From contig JARHVA010000638.1 in the NCBI GenBank assembly GCA_037957365.1, positions 4,455,501-4,519,500 of the forward strand: DNA of 64,000 nucleotides, in the 5' to 3' direction. Source of the stretch: Torreya grandis (taxonomy: Eukaryota; Streptophyta; Pinopsida; Cupressales; Taxaceae). Positions 25,100-38,218 of the stretch are shown one piece after another. Under the pieces are notes generated by a model that was not told the DNA's origin, did no database searches, and saw only the letters and a program-made list of their open reading frames with translations. Every line of letters begins with the position of its first letter. Positions within the stretch are counted from its first letter, which is position 1. The position numbers were made by a program, and so were the translations under genes.

Positions 25100-26800
25100 C
25101 CCAAAATAGTGCTTTATCACTCAACCCTATATTTCATTTGCTTCCTTTCCACAAAACTTTCTTGTTGTCAATACGATTATTATAGACCAATAACATTGAA
25201 TTAAGGCTTCCATTGATTATAATCTCTTCATCCCATTGTTATCCAAGTACTTTTCCTAAAGAATCTATGTCAACTAGTTCCCTTTATTCATAAGTGTCAA
25301 ATTAGTTTTCACTATAAGACTTTTATTTATAGTTCTCACTTTTCAAAAGATGACCTTATAGCTTTGGGAGACACACCCTATCCCAAGATACCAAGTCCAT
25401 TATGTTACTCTCTTTAGAACCAAACCATAAGAATCTCTTTTGAAATTTTTCAATTTTATTATCAACCTTCTTTGGAATCCTGAATATTGACATGAAGTAG
25501 ATTGGTAGACTTTGGAGAGAGATTTTGAACAGTTAGAGTTTTATTGCTTGAATCAGAAGATAACCTTTCTATATTGTAAGATTTGGTAGGAATATATCAA
25601 TCAAGGGATTCCATATATCAGTTTCCATCATTAATTTAAACATAAGCATTCCAAGGTATGAGGTAGGGAGATATTTTAATTGTTAGCCTAAAATCCCATA
25701 GATTTTATTCTACTGAGACACATGAGTGTTGATGAAGTAAATCATGCTTTTGTCTAGGTTAATGCATTGCCTTGAGACTTCCTCATAGTCCTTCAACATT
25801 ATTTATATTTATTTTTCCTCTTTAACTAGTGCCTCTCCAATAATTATAGTATCATAAACAAATATTTGATGATAAATTAGGTCCATTGAAGATGTCATCT
25901 TAAAACCTTTGATTTTGCCTCTATTGAGATCTAAGGTGAAACTCCTTCCAAACACCTCTACCATAATGATGAACAGGTAGGAATATGTTGGTTATCCCTA
26001 TCTTGGATCTCTTTCAGCAACAAAGAAGCCAATAGGGGGTCCATTAACAAGGATCAAAAATATGAGAGAGGAGATACATATGAGTATCAGATTTTTGAAT
26101 TTGGATTGGAATCCAAATCTCTCCAAGACCTTATCAGTGAAGATCCAAGGCACCCTTTCAAAATATTTATTCATATCTAGTTTAAGTCACATACCCACTT
26201 TTTTGATCTTATCCATAAAGTGAATAACTTCATGAACCATGATAATGTTATCTGTGATCTGTCTACTAACTAAAAAATCACCTTGATGGGGAGAAATGAT
26301 TTGAGGTAAGATCAACTGTAATCTCATATAAAGAACCTTAGTGAAAATATTATATATATAGTGTTACACAGGTTTGATGGGTCTAAAATATTTGCATTTG
26401 ATAGCTACAACATTTTTTGGAATTAATAATAGAAAGGTGTTATTAATTTCTCTTAGAACTTTTCCAAAAGCAAGGAATTAATCTACTTCTATAACCAATT
26501 CAGCCTAGATGATTTCCCAAAAGTGTTGGAAAAAAAGGAGGGAATCCATATGGGCTTGGGGATTTTTATCCATCCATTGAAACACGGTGAACTTTATTTC
26601 TTTTAGAGATGGCAAAGCTAATAGAGTATCATTATAATTTTGAAATATGATAGAAGGAATGTCATCTAGGATATATATTTCAGTCTTAGGATTATTAATA
26701 ACATTATTTGATAGTATAATTTTTAAAAATAGAACCGCTTCATCCTTTATTTTCATACTGTTTATGCTTAGAGTGCCATCAGATTTATAAATTTATCTAA
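25100..26800 (-). pseudogene. LINE reverse transcriptase and C-terminal region
   Basis: The minus strand reads from IPSIIFQNYNDTLLALPSLK and a MDKNPQAHMDSLLFFQHFW block, which is the region ahead of the RT fingers. It continues through RPIKPV, YNIFTKVLYMRLQLILPQII, QGDFLVSRQITDNIIMVHE and LKLDMNKYFERVPW to ILVNGPPIGFF and a YSYLFIIMVEVFGRS block. The motif normally FADD reads FVYD, so a catalytic Asp is lost. Further on, IKL then SLPIYFMSIFRIPKKVDNKI and RFLWFGSKESN match the LINE thumb and connection. The family reverse transcribes its own RNA at a nicked target; this copy cannot. Confidence 0.87.
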
Positions 26801-27845
26801 TTTTGCTTGAGCTTTTGTGTCACAAGGTGGAAATATGGAAGAATATTAAATTTTTATTCCCCTCTTTTAGCCATTGAGATCTATAATTTTTGTCTCCAAA
26901 ATGTCTCCTCTTTAGCTTTCAATGAATGGTATTCATTACGTAAAATTTTATCTTTTGATAAAATATCATGATTCATTCCATTAATTTGAATTTCTCTTTT
27001 CAAATTTCCTAGTTCCTCTGATAATCTCTTCTTTTGAACAAACATGTTCCTAAAAATACTCTATTTTATTTCTTTAAATTAATTATAACATTTTTTATCT
27101 TTATTAAAAACTTGAATATCATTGAGCCCTTCACTTCCAAATTCCACCATTCCTTTATTCTCACTTTCAAATCCTAGTGTTGAATCCACATACTCTCAAA
27201 TTTAAAAGGAGTCTCCATCCATTGAAAACATAATGAACTTTATTTCCTCCAGATATGGCAGAGCTAATAGAGCATCATTATCAATCTGAGAGATGATAGA
27301 AGGAATGATATTTAAGAGATCTATTGTAGTCTTGAGATTTTTTATAACATTATTCAATAGTAGACTTTTTTAAAATAGAACCACTTCATCCTTTATTTTT
27401 ATACTATACATGCTTAAAGCGCCATCAGATTTATAAATTTATTAATTTTGCTTGAGCTTTTGTGTCACAAGGTGGAAATATGGAAGAATAAAAAAAATTT
27501 GTCCCCCTCTTTTAGCCATTGAGCTCTAGATTTTTATCTCTAAAATGTCTCCTATTTAGATTTAATGAATGGTATTCACTATGTAAAAATTTATCTTTAG
27601 ATAAAAGATCATGATTCATTCCATTAACTTGAACTTCTCTTTCCAAATTTCCTAGTTCCTCTGATAATCTCTTCTTCTGAACAAAGATGTTCTTGAAAAT
27701 ATCTCTATTTTATTTCTTCAAATTAATTTTAACATTTTTTTGCTCCCTTTAAAACTTGAATATTTCTAAGCTCTTCACTTCTAGATTCCACCATTCCTTT
27801 ATTCTCACTTTCAAATCCTAGTGTTGAATTCACATGCTCTCAAAT
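26570..27845 (-). repeat. Tandem duplication of about 640 bp inside the LINE
   Basis: Unit 1 (26570-27214) and unit 2 (27215-27845) both start CCATCCATTGAAA and end near ACTCTCAAAT or GCTCTCAAAT. They share landmarks in the same order, such as GCTTGAGCTTTTGTGTCACA, TGGTATTCA and CTAGTTCCTCTGATAATCTC. The repeated part is the linker between endonuclease and RT, plus the first RT block. They are visibly diverged, so the duplication is not recent. Confidence 0.88.
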
Positions 27846-27849
27846 GTAT

Positions 27850-28553
27850 ATCCAAGTTAAGCAAGAAAGGGTTGTGGTCCAACCTTATTCTAGGGAGAGA
27901 GGACAAACATCACTCTTATTCCATAATCTAATCCACAAAGATTAAAAATCTATCTAGTCTAACTTGGATTATATTATTCCCTACTCTCTTAATAGTCCAC
28001 GTGAACTTTAATCCCCTAAGCACAATGTTAAGAAGGCCATAATCAGCAATGAAACTAGCAAGATCCTTTATGCTACCTCTAAAACTCTGAGAGCCTCCCT
28101 TCTTTTTTAAAGGAGATAAGGGTGTATTAAAATCCCCCACTATCATCTATTTAAATTCTTTACTAAACCTTATAAACTCCCTCGATTCTATCCATAGCTT
28201 CCTTTTCCCTGAATCATAATTAGGGGCATAGATATTAGATGATATCCAAGATGATTGGTCTTGCTTACTCATAAATAGGACAACAATGTGGTGATTATTT
28301 TTTTAAATGACTTCTCCCTTGACTGACTGTAGATCCCAAAGGGTTACTAATCCACTCAAGGCCCCATCCCCACTCATGCAAGAGCAAGAATATTTATTCC
28401 AGATCTTATCTTTAATGCTGACAAAAAAAAATCCAACATCTTGTTTTCTTGAAGGAAAAGGATAATAAGACTATGATCTTTCCTATAATTTATAAAAATC
28501 TTATGTTTATTGGAGTTATTTAAACCTCTAATTTTTCATGAAATAACTTTCAT
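27850..28553 (-). pseudogene. LINE ORF2 apurinic-type endonuclease domain
   Basis: An ATG at 28553 begins MKVIS then KIRGLNNSNKHK, the usual start of plant L1 ORF2, with one stop replacing Trp. It continues through HSLIILFLQENKM, where the family has LQET with a catalytic Glu (the E is kept), then SSWISSNIYAPNYDSGKRK, MIVGDFNTPLSP (catalytic GDFN kept) and LKFTWTIKRVGNNIIQVRLD. The enzyme family nicks target DNA to prime reverse transcription. Stops and frameshifts show this copy is inactive. Confidence 0.87.
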
Positions 28554-29159
28554 TTATGAAGTTTACCTGACCCTTTAGAATAGATGAGCTCCAATATGCT
28601 TTAAAGATAATTTGTCGCTTATTTTTTTGTCTCTTTATTCTTAATTTATTTTTCATTCGGTTTGTTTTTCATTGTTTTTATGCCCAGATTAGCCAATTTT
28701 TTAGCATTCCTTATTATTCTGGCACTAGATTGATCCAAATAAATTTTCACTTTAGTTATTAGAGAGGCCATCTCTTGCTCATGATTCTGAAATAATGAAT
28801 AGTGACTACATCGTCAAAGTCCATAGTTGGGTCTTGAGATATATTATTCATACAAACTTCCCCTTCTTCCTTATCTTCAAGATTAGAATATAGTTTCCTC
28901 TAACTATCATTACCTCTTGTTGGCTTTTCCTCTTTATCTTTTTCCATGCTCAACTCCTTTTGACTTACTTATATATATTTATTTTAGCTAACCTCCAGAT
29001 TACTTGGGTAGTTATCGTTATCCTCTATGTCTTTTTGAGGCTGGTCTAACAAATCTTCCTCTTCACCTTTATCATGGGCTTGTTTATTATTTTAATTGTC
29101 CCTAGCTTCTTTTTCCAACATTTGGATGTTATCTTTTCCTCCTTGTCCCTCTAATTTTT

Positions 29160-29640
29160 GGATTTATTATTTGTTTTTCTTTTCCTCCAAACCATTTTTT
29201 CCCTCTTTTCCATAGTTTTGCCATGTTACTGGAGCATTTTCATCTTCTATATGTTGAATCAATGATCCATACTTAGAAGATAATTTTAGTGATGAAGGAA
29301 CATCTTTTTCCATGGTCACATTCACATAAAATCTAGTATAAATTAGTCTTCTTTTGTTTTTGTTTAGTGGGTCAAATGTAATGAGTTGCCCAAAGGTTTT
29401 AGCTATCCCTAACATGACTTGATCTTCATAGTATTATAATGGAAGACCAAGTAGTCTTACTCAAATTGGAATAGTGGATATGTTTTCCCTATCTAGGTCA
29501 AAGATTGGTTTCCAATTTCTTATAAAAACTCTATTTTCTCGAAGAAACATGGCCCTTATAATAGGGCTCTAGTACAATCTTCCTAATTTGTGAAAGAGAA
29601 TAAGAAAAAACCTCTTGCCATAGAAATGATTTCCAACTAA
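29160..29640 (-). pseudogene. LINE ORF1 remnant (DUF4283-like)
   Basis: Minus-strand frames contain RNWKPIFDLDRENISTIPI, VRLLGLPL, then MLGIAKTFGQLITFDPLNKN and RLIYTRFYVNVTMEKDVP. This is the pattern of the plant LINE ORF1 RNA-binding protein: F-x-x-W-x-P-x-F, a W-V-R-L-P-G-L-P block, then a G-x-x-L-x-x-D block. A degenerate zinc-knuckle position follows (VTWQNYGKEGKNG), with the cysteines lost. The start lies above 29640 and is not defined. Confidence 0.75.
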
Positions 29641-29700
29641 CATTTTGGTTTCCATTTCATGTTTATCCATTCTCTGACTGCATCAATATTAGGTTGATGC

Positions 29701-32700
29701 CCCATGTTTGTGTTTATTTTTCTAACTCCATGTGAATCATCTTTCAAGCTCTTAGCTTGTTGTGCAAACTTATCATATAGCAATTCAAGCTTATCAAATT
29801 GTCATTCAAGTTATCATGTTTCCTACAAGCATATCATGATGTCATTATATTTATGAAGCATAGTTCAAATGTGATGTAGCCTATCAAAGGCCATTTGGAC
29901 TCATTATATTATTTTTAAACTTGAAAACCACTATGCAAAGTTCATGAACATGTTTGTTCAAGCTTTAAAATTATTGTGCAGTTATTGTTCTTTGAGCAGT
30001 TGTTCTCAAAAACTACCAAGAATGCCATCCAAGTCTATAAAATCCATTTGGGCTCATTTTACTTAAACTATTTTTTTTCAAAAGGTTGTTTAGGCTCGTT
30101 GAATCATTATTTTAGTCCATCAAAGTGTAGTTATACCCATGCACTCCCCATTCAAGCTCATCAAAGGATCATTTTTGTTCATCAACTATTTTTATGCATG
30201 CTCCCAAATTTTTGTATAGTGTGGAAAATGTTACTGAATCTGGTCACAAAGATCCTCCAAACTTAATATTTGATGTTCAAATCATATATTATCATCCAAA
30301 TCATCATGTTGTTTGAGTTATCAAGATGCCTTTCAAAGATATCAAGATTATATGTTGTAGTAGGAATGTTTTTGAATATAAGTGTGTGAGGATTTTTTGA
30401 TTGATGTTTTGAATCACATTCACGTATTCATCATTATGAAGATAATATAATATTTTTAGTATATTCTACATAAATTGTAGAAAAATTATTGCTCTTAAAA
30501 TTATATTTTGTTGTTATAGGTCAGAAGTGTCTTATTGTATTGAATGGAACTGTTTAATTTTATTAACTTTTCTAAAAATTATTAATAACTACCATTAAAG
30601 GTTATGCAAACTATTTGAGTTGTTATTTGAGCTGATTGGAAAACCATTTGGGTTCATGTAAGTGTCTTTCAATACCATTCAAATATTGTTATAATAATCA
30701 ACGTATTGTTTATGTTGATTATAAACCATGTGATTTTATTAAAATAATGTTCTAACCCTTCCATCGAGATTCTATATTACTATATTGCTAAAAAAATCTC
30801 TCGAGTCATCATCTTGCAAATAATTTTTTAAGTCTTCTTCATCAAGTCGACGTTCTTAGTGTTCAATCTCTTCTATGTCTTCAACCTTCATGAGAGGAGG
30901 AATGAAGTAAGAGTTCCAAGAATTTATGATCCCTTCCACCTTAAACTAATATTATGAGCATATCACTTACACATATATCAAACATGTCAAATTGCAGCAA
31001 TTCACTGACAAAACTAAATCTGGAGGAACAACCATGTTCACGAGATTGATATATATGATAGTGGTTTATTTTGAGTGGTATTTTTTTGGTTTCCATACAG
31101 TGTCTAGAGCTTTTGTTATCATGTGCAAAACATTATGATTTTGAAAGGCAAACTCATATTTAACTTTGATAGTGAGCTTACTTTGGCTCATGCTCAAATA
31201 TGTTGAAGATATGTTGGGGATCCTAGAATATAAATCCAATATTTAAATCACAATTGAATCTTTTCAATAACTCTGGGATGAAGATCTGATCAAATTCTCA
31301 AAGTTACATGAACAAACATTGGATGGATAATAGGTCAACTAAAGTGAAGAAGTTTCCAAAAAAATTGCCAATGATTGATTTTCATGAAGAGATAAATGAC
31401 AAGATCATTGTAACCTTTCCAAGTTATGAGAGAGAATATCTCAATGTAATGCAACTAAAAATCATTCATCGAGAGATCACGGGTCATCTAGAATCACTCT
31501 CAAATAGAATAGCATGAGTCTAGCATAATCTTATTCTTGTTCTACAAGGATATCTTCACCAGTAAACAGCACTGCAATTAGAATTGAAGGAGATGATGAT
31601 TTGGGTCAGAGACAAGCATCCAAGAACACTTGTGACTATTCAAAACTATAGGATAAAAGGAATATTAAGATCATTTTCAATGCAAGCGAGTATCAAAAAT
31701 TTAAACTTCCATAGTTTTCACAAAATTACCCATCTCCTATTAGTCTTGATTCTCCTCGATTGATCAATAATACTACCCTATAATTAATGGTTTTTGATCA
31801 AAATTAATATCTTGATCTTAGTGCTTGAAATTATCTAAGATTATCACCATAAGGACACCTTATTTAGAATTTACCTAATCAATCCAATTGAAGCTTCTTC
31901 AGTGCCGGTACCTCTAATTATTACATTATCTGATATGGATGTTATCCCAATTTTGGAGAAATAGGGAATATGGGTGGGGCCACTAAAACATGGTCTGAGA
32001 ACATGTTGATGCAAGGATTGATACTCATTGATGAGGTTATGAGAATATTTGATAATTTTCAAATAAGGATAAATGCACTAAAAGGCTCTAAATATGAGTG
32101 TGTTAAGGAGATGACACTTATGGAAATAAATTCTCTTAATTTTTAAGAGATGTGAAGAACATATTTCAATTTCAAAAGGCAAATGCTTGTATTCTAAAAC
32201 AAGTATTGATGGTGTCAAAAATTAGAGTAATGAAGTCATGTAAATCATTTAAGAGTTCATCAAAGAAACCACATGTGATTTAAATCATAAACAACACCAA
32301 GTCAATTCTACACAAAAACTCGAGGAACAACTATCAAATTTGATCAATGTTGAGTTTTTTACATCTTCAGGTTTTGGTGTTTAAACTATCACAAAATTAA
32401 TCAAACTTCATGTCTTGTTCAAAATTGGCAGAGAATAAATTGATTGAGTATTGTCTTATAAAAATTGTTTGAATGTTTTAATTGTTTGAATGTTTCATGT
32501 TGAATGTCAATAGTCTTGATGATCTTTTATATGTAATGGTAATTAATATCTAAATTTATTTAATTATATGCACCTTTTCTTCTATCTTCCACACATTATC
32601 TCTATTCTCACCTTTATAATTTGCCAACAGTATTTAACTTCATCTAGTTTAGCCAAATTTGGAATTAGCTATCAATTTCACTACATCTAGTGCCTCTTGT

Positions 32701-33655
32701 AGCTGCTAAGTAACACATCATATTTGGTAGGGTTTCATTAACGGTGTGAGCATAGAGGATCTAATGGTGCCATTATAAAATTACCCCTTACATGGCTTGG
32801 ATGAAATCCATACAAAATGGAGAGTTCATTACTAATCCACAAACCCAAGGAACCAGATAATGCCAATTACACAAAGTGTAAACTACTGGGTTTTGACACT
32901 TGTTACATCATGGTCATCAAATCATGCAATGAGATAGAGGGAAAAAAATATAGTATATGAGAGAGGTCACCAGGAAACTATTTCTTCCCCTTGACCCTCT
33001 CATGCCATGTCAATCAAAATGTGGATTTGATTTGGATTACTTGTTGTCATTGGGCATGAAGGCACTAGGATCAGTTGTATATGTGTCTTTTATGAACCAA
33101 TTAATTTTTAGTGAGGATAAGATTGATTAAAAATTATATCAATGGATAGCTTGAAGAGTCTACTACTTAAGTTTAGATTTTCAAGTTGTGATGGTCAATA
33201 TGATAACAACATAATGATTCTTGTGCAAGGTGTTATAAAAGTGTCTTTTTAAAGGTGTGATCAATACATATGCATTGGTTAACCTATACTTGTATCGTTG
33301 ATGTGTCATCATATCATTGGTTGTTGTGCATAACTAATGGGTCAAAGTTGTATAATTACAAGTAAATTATACACCTACTTTTAAATATTTTTGCACAACT
33401 AATGGGTATTTTGGCTATCATAACTATTGGTTTTTTTATCTCAACTATTGGGTCCTCTCCCTTGATTATGGGTTATATACAAGATTGATTGTGGAAGAAT
33501 TAAAGGTGGGAGTGGAGGTTGGGTGTAGAAAGATGAACCCTTTCATAGGGAAGAGATTTATAAATATTTAAAGATATTTACATGAGAATAATGGAGAGTG
33601 GTGAGGGTCAAGGCAAGGGAAAATTGAGGTAAAATATTGAATGAGGGAGGATATG
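29701..33655. other. No recognisable gene; AT-rich, degenerate repeats
   Basis: 29760-30290 has loosely recurring phrases such as TTCAAGCTTATCAAA, CATTTGGGCTCAT and GCTCATCAAAGG, suggesting an old degenerate array. The small open frames at 29976-30266 and 31308-31517 match nothing I recognise. The 31200-32160 stretch could be a decayed gag, but no motif supports it. Confidence 0.4.
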
Positions 33656-34195
33656 AAAACTACATACTTCAATTTGTTGAACTTTTGTACCTTCTAAAGT
33701 CTAGATTGAAACCTAAGAAATGTGTGAAAATATAACATTAGGTCTTTGTTAATGATCCAAAAGTAGGTTTTGGGATGTAAATTTCCCAAATGATGTGTTA
33801 GCATTTTTATTTTATTTTTTATTAATGTTGAAAGAAGTGTACTTTAAGGTCTAAGTTCAATCTCCTTTTCTCCATTAATAAAAAATTTTCATTTTTGTGG
33901 TGTTATGATTTTTGGGTCCTCTCTAGTTTGTAGTTTTTTATTTTATTGAATGAAGTTGATAGAATAAAGCGAAGATTAAAAAATTTGTGGGAATATAACA
34001 CTAGGTCTTTGTTAGTTTGGGTGTGAGATCCCACGGTTATGTATTAGCATCTTCCTTCTCTCTTTTACTTTTAAGGTGTATGTTTAAGTGCTATCTCTTT
34101 AGTACTAACATTGTTGATAGTTTTGGTGGCATGAATTTTGTGTCCTCTCTAACTTATGATTATTATTTGTTTTAAAAACTTGGTGGAATGCTGCA
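33656..34195 (+). repeat. Two adjacent copies of a dispersed repeat
   Basis: A block reading approximately AACATTAGGTCTTTGTTA ... ATGTGTTAGCAT ... GTTATGATTTTTGGGTCCTC ... CTAGTTTGTAG occurs at 33720-33955. It recurs in diverged form at 33985-34180 and a third time at about 48825-49055. In each copy a title-like run GTGTTAGCATCTT is followed by a reference to a T-rich tract and then TTTGGGTCC or TTTGGGCCC. The nature of the element is unknown. Confidence 0.6.
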
Positions 34196-34436
34196 AATAT
34201 ATCCTAGATATACCACATTTAAAAAGGACTTTAACATGGGATTGAAGTTTATGTTCTTGTTCACATATTATGCACCAAATAAAAAATATTTGAATTCTTA
34301 TCTATCACATCATATATGTGCAATGTATAATAATAATCCACATATGCAATTCTAAATTATTATCAATTTTATTCATTTTTATGTGTAAATAATTTTATGC
34401 ACTTCTATTGTTGTTTATAAAAAATTTAAAAAAAAT

Positions 34437-35355
34437 AGTTCTCTATAAACACATAAATTTGGTATTATATATTTTAAAATACCAATTTTAACTTATATTT
34501 GACGTACATGACTTGTCCTTACACATTTGAATCTTACTCACGTTTCCTCCTATCCATTTATCTATCAACCTGGCCAACCCAATTTATCATCATTTATATT
34601 CAAGATTTCCTTGCTTTGTGTGATAATACTCTAAAATGCTAAACAACTTTTCATCATATTCTAGATCATTGGTCCTCCCTTGATAGACAGTGCTTGCAGC
34701 AGTCAAATGCTAGTGGTTACCAATAGTGTCTGCCTTCACCAATAATATCCCAGGATCCTCAATGGTTAATTTTCAAATTCAAATATATTCCTTATGTCAG
34801 TTTACACATCTTTACCAAATCAGCTATGGGTGAAAATTGTACAAAGAGTAATCTATAAGTACACATTAATCCTAATGCCATTCCTATCTAGCACATACTT
34901 GGTCACTACTTGGAAACTACATTGAAAACAACTAACACATTGAGAGATCTATTTGCACATTCTTAAGGCATTATCCAAAATCATCCAAATATTAAAAAAT
35001 ATTTCAAATGAACAATCATAAAAAATAATTCTAAACACTAATGCAAGATCAAAGTTGCATGTTGTTAAGTGTCAAAATCCAAATAGTTCCATTGCATTCT
35101 ATTGGAACACTATTGAGCACACATACACATACTTGAGAGAACTATGTGTGGTTTGAGCCCTCTTCATAATATTGGAATGTATGCAATGCTCAACAACTCA
35201 GTAGGGAGTGGTTGGGGTTGTCCAACCTATATTTTACCCCCTTACTTAAAGTGAAACAAGTGTTGAAAGTGAAGCTAGGGTTTCAAAGCAAAGGAAGACA
35301 AAATTAGGATCTGCACACAAGAATGATGAACAATAAACATCCAAAAATCATCTTG
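34437..35355 (+). repeat. 5' LTR (919 bp)
   Basis: It matches 43038-43957 across its length, with shared landmarks such as TTGAGCACACATACACAT and AATAAACATCCAAAAATCAT. The first bases are mutated (AG in place of TG). Confidence 0.8.
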
Positions 35356-35830
35356 ACTGGAGACATCCTATTGATAGTACTTTTTGTAAAATTAAAGAAT
35401 AAAAAAGTACATAGACATACAATCACATTTAATGATCATGAGATTGTTGATGAGGATTATAGTAATGCATCTTTGTTTGTGTCACTTACATTGAATCACA
35501 TCCTATACATAGTGTTATGGTGGATAACGAGTCAAGTGAAAACATTTGCACCATGACATTGCTTACTAATATTGGGTACACACATGAATATTTGATTGTT
35601 ACAATAAATAAAGTTAAAAGGATTTGGTGGAAAGAGACAAAACCCTCTTAGTCCAAAATTTTGTTATTGTTTATTCTTAGTTTTACCTAATATTAGGGCA
35701 TTCAACATGTTATTAGGACGTCCATGGATATATTTATATGATCACTACCTTCTTCAGTATATCGATGTGGGAAGTATATCTATATAAACCAAGTGGTTAT
35801 AATTCTAGGTATTCCATATGAGTATCCTAT
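35356..35830 (+). pseudogene. Retropepsin remnant of the 34-44 kb LTR element
   Basis: Frames just inside the 5' LTR read VMVDNESSENICTMTLLTNI, where plant gypsy protease has VDNGS-x-N-x-C-P, and then AFNMLLGRPWIYLYDHYL, matching the conserved A-[FY]-N-[MA]-[LI]-L-G-R-P-W block. A frame change and stops lie between the two. The protease cuts Gag-Pol in the particle; here Gly of the active-site triad region reads Glu. Its closeness to the 5' LTR implies that gag was deleted. Confidence 0.72.
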
Positions 35831-36776
35831 TCGGTCAGAGTCATTACTCTACCACCTCCACCACAACTTGTTATATAACTTGTACATGTTCATTCTACAA
35901 AGGCAGTTCAGAGATAGATAATTGATCTTCCTTGAAGACGAATTCTTCAAATCAATTACATCAAATGTCTATATGAGTTTCATTGTATACATTACCTAAT
36001 TTTTTACATCATAAGTTTGTTGTACATGTTGCTCAATGTGTTTCACAATAAATGCCATCTTATACTCCTCATGTACAGAGCAATTCATAGGTTACTATGG
36101 TTTCTATATCTACACATTATACATAGGGATCATGTGGGATATGATGATAATGATGGATATGTTATAGTGTATGATTAATTCTCATATTTGGATATAGATA
36201 CATATGTTAATACTTGTCCACATAGGGTGAGATTTGCACTGACTAATCTAGAACCTACATCTGAGTATCATTGGTTAGTATGAGTATATTTCAATTTTTA
36301 AAAAATTAAATTCAAAAAATCAAAAAAAATCAAAAAAAAAACAAACATGACCTATGCATGACATGATTTTCTAGTTACATGATTGATTCATGTTATTTAT
36401 TATATATGCATGGTATATTACATATCCATTCTCTATGCACATGTTTTTCACAATATGCATGAGTGGGATTCAAGACATGAATGTTATATGTGATATATGG
36501 GCATTCAAATGTGGGACATTCCATATATCTAGGAGCCACCTTTCTACATTAGAGACATGCCTACATTAGGGGCATCTTGGTACAATATACAAGTTATATC
36601 TTTCAATGATCATTTCATTGATTATATTGAACTACTCAAATTGTTTATACATGACTTGATCTTACATATATTCTTTAGAGTGATATATTCTATGAATATT
36701 ATACTTTTTTACGGTAGATGATGGCATGGACTAATTATGTAAAATATCATTGCTTGTTTTATGTGTGTTTGATGGT

Positions 36777-36913
36777 GATGTCTATTACATGGTGTGATAA
36801 TTGATGTCCTTTACATTGTGTGATCATTGACTGTGTATTACATTACATGGTCTGAGCATTGATTTCTATCACATTGCAAGATTATGGATGTGTGTTACAT
36901 TATGTGTGCTATT
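36777..36913. repeat. Five-unit minisatellite, about 26 bp
   Basis: Units start GATGTCTATTACATGGTGTG (36777), GATGTCCTTTACATTGTGTG (36803), GACTGTGTATTACATTACAT (36829, 32 bp), GATTTCTATCACATTGCAAG (36861) and GATGTGTGTTACATTATGTG (36887). Four units are 26-27 bp long. Confidence 0.75.
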
Positions 36914-37637
36914 GAGTGTTTCTATGAGTGCTTTAATTGTGTGTTGTCATATAATGCATTCATTGTGTCAAGGATCCTCTATTCTAGTTCATGGCCATGT
37001 TGTGTCCCTATTGGGTTAAAATTGATTCATGTCTTAAAATATTTTGTGCATCATGATCATGACATTGTGTGTATATATTAGTGTGTATTTACATGATTGC
37101 TGAAATTGTGGTGTTGTGATTTCTATCATGCATTCTTATAATATGTGTGATTGCATGATTGTTATCATGCACGTTTTGCATGGTCCACTACTAATTTTTT
37201 ATTTATATGATGATTATTATTGCTTGCCTAATTGTTATATCTTATTGACATGACACTTGTATGTTCATTATATTGGATTACATGTTTTATATGTGTATGA
37301 GTGATCAAATCTTTATATAATGACATAATATTATCATGTTAGCACACATATTTTACATGATTACATTTTTATATATAACATGATGCATATAACTCATTTC
37401 TTTGAGATGAGTGACTTTGTAGGCTTCATCCCTCATCTTAAAAAGGGATCATACTAGTGGGATTATCATAGATATTCAGTACTTGATAGATAAAAATTCA
37501 AATTTTGAGTGACATTATGTAATTCAAATGGGACACATCAGATATATGGAGGCATATTCCATGTATTTGTATGGCATTTTATAGGACTATGAGGAACAAT
37601 TGATAGATCTTATGACATGATGAGATAGATTAAATGA

Positions 37638-37795
37638 ATCAGATTAAGTAGATTTATCAAGTTACTTGGATCAAATTGAGTAGATATGTCAAATTACATG
37701 GACTAGATTGAGCAAATTTTATCAAGTTACATGGATCAGATCAAGCAAATTTATCAAGTTATGTGAATTAGATTGAAAAAAATTATTAGATTTAT
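37638..37795. repeat. Minisatellite, 32-33 bp, about 4.5 units
   Basis: Units begin at 37638, 37670, 37702, 37735 and 37767 (partial). The core is ATCAGATTGAGCAAATTTAT followed by CAAGTTACATGG, with a few substitutions per unit. Confidence 0.82.
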
Positions 37796-38218
37796 CATAT
37801 TGATAAAAGTGACATACAAATTAGGGAATTCTATATCACATTGAGGTACATATGGATCATATTTGGGGCATGAATGTTGTTCATGCATATATTTTTATAT
37901 CTTTATGATGAGATTGATGATACTATGTGAGTACTTTGAATCTAAAAACTTGTATGCAATGATTGATTCAAAGTTTCATTTTACATACAAACATATTTCA
38001 AGGTTCCACCTTTACATATGAGTTTGTTTCTAGGCTCCAAATTTTACATATGAACTTGGTTTGGGATTCCACAAAAATAATTTATGATGATATTTTAAGT
38101 GGTGTGGTTGAGGTTCTTGAATTTTTCAATTTCTATCACTCCTCAATCTCCAATGAGGATTAAGTCATTTATCTTCTTGACCCATGTTTTTAACAGTGAC
38201 ATCTCTATAGGTCAAGGT

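Larger units (their letters stand above)
25050..29700 (-). mobile_element. L1-type LINE (non-LTR retrotransposon), decayed
   Basis: Minus-strand remnants occur in canonical plant L1 order: ORF1 with a DUF4283-like domain (about 29640-29160), ORF2 endonuclease from 28553, a linker duplicated in tandem, reverse transcriptase (26800-25600) and a C-terminal part (VLWKGSK, FWDDTYWV near 25060). Stops and frameshifts occur throughout. The 3' tail and target duplications were not identified, and the 3' end may be cut by the neighbouring gypsy element. Confidence 0.88.
35831..38218. other. Decayed interior with short tandem repeats
   Basis: No gene is recognised. The sequence is rich in ATGAT, TACATG and ATATG. 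It contains two minisatellites, listed separately. Confidence 0.5.
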
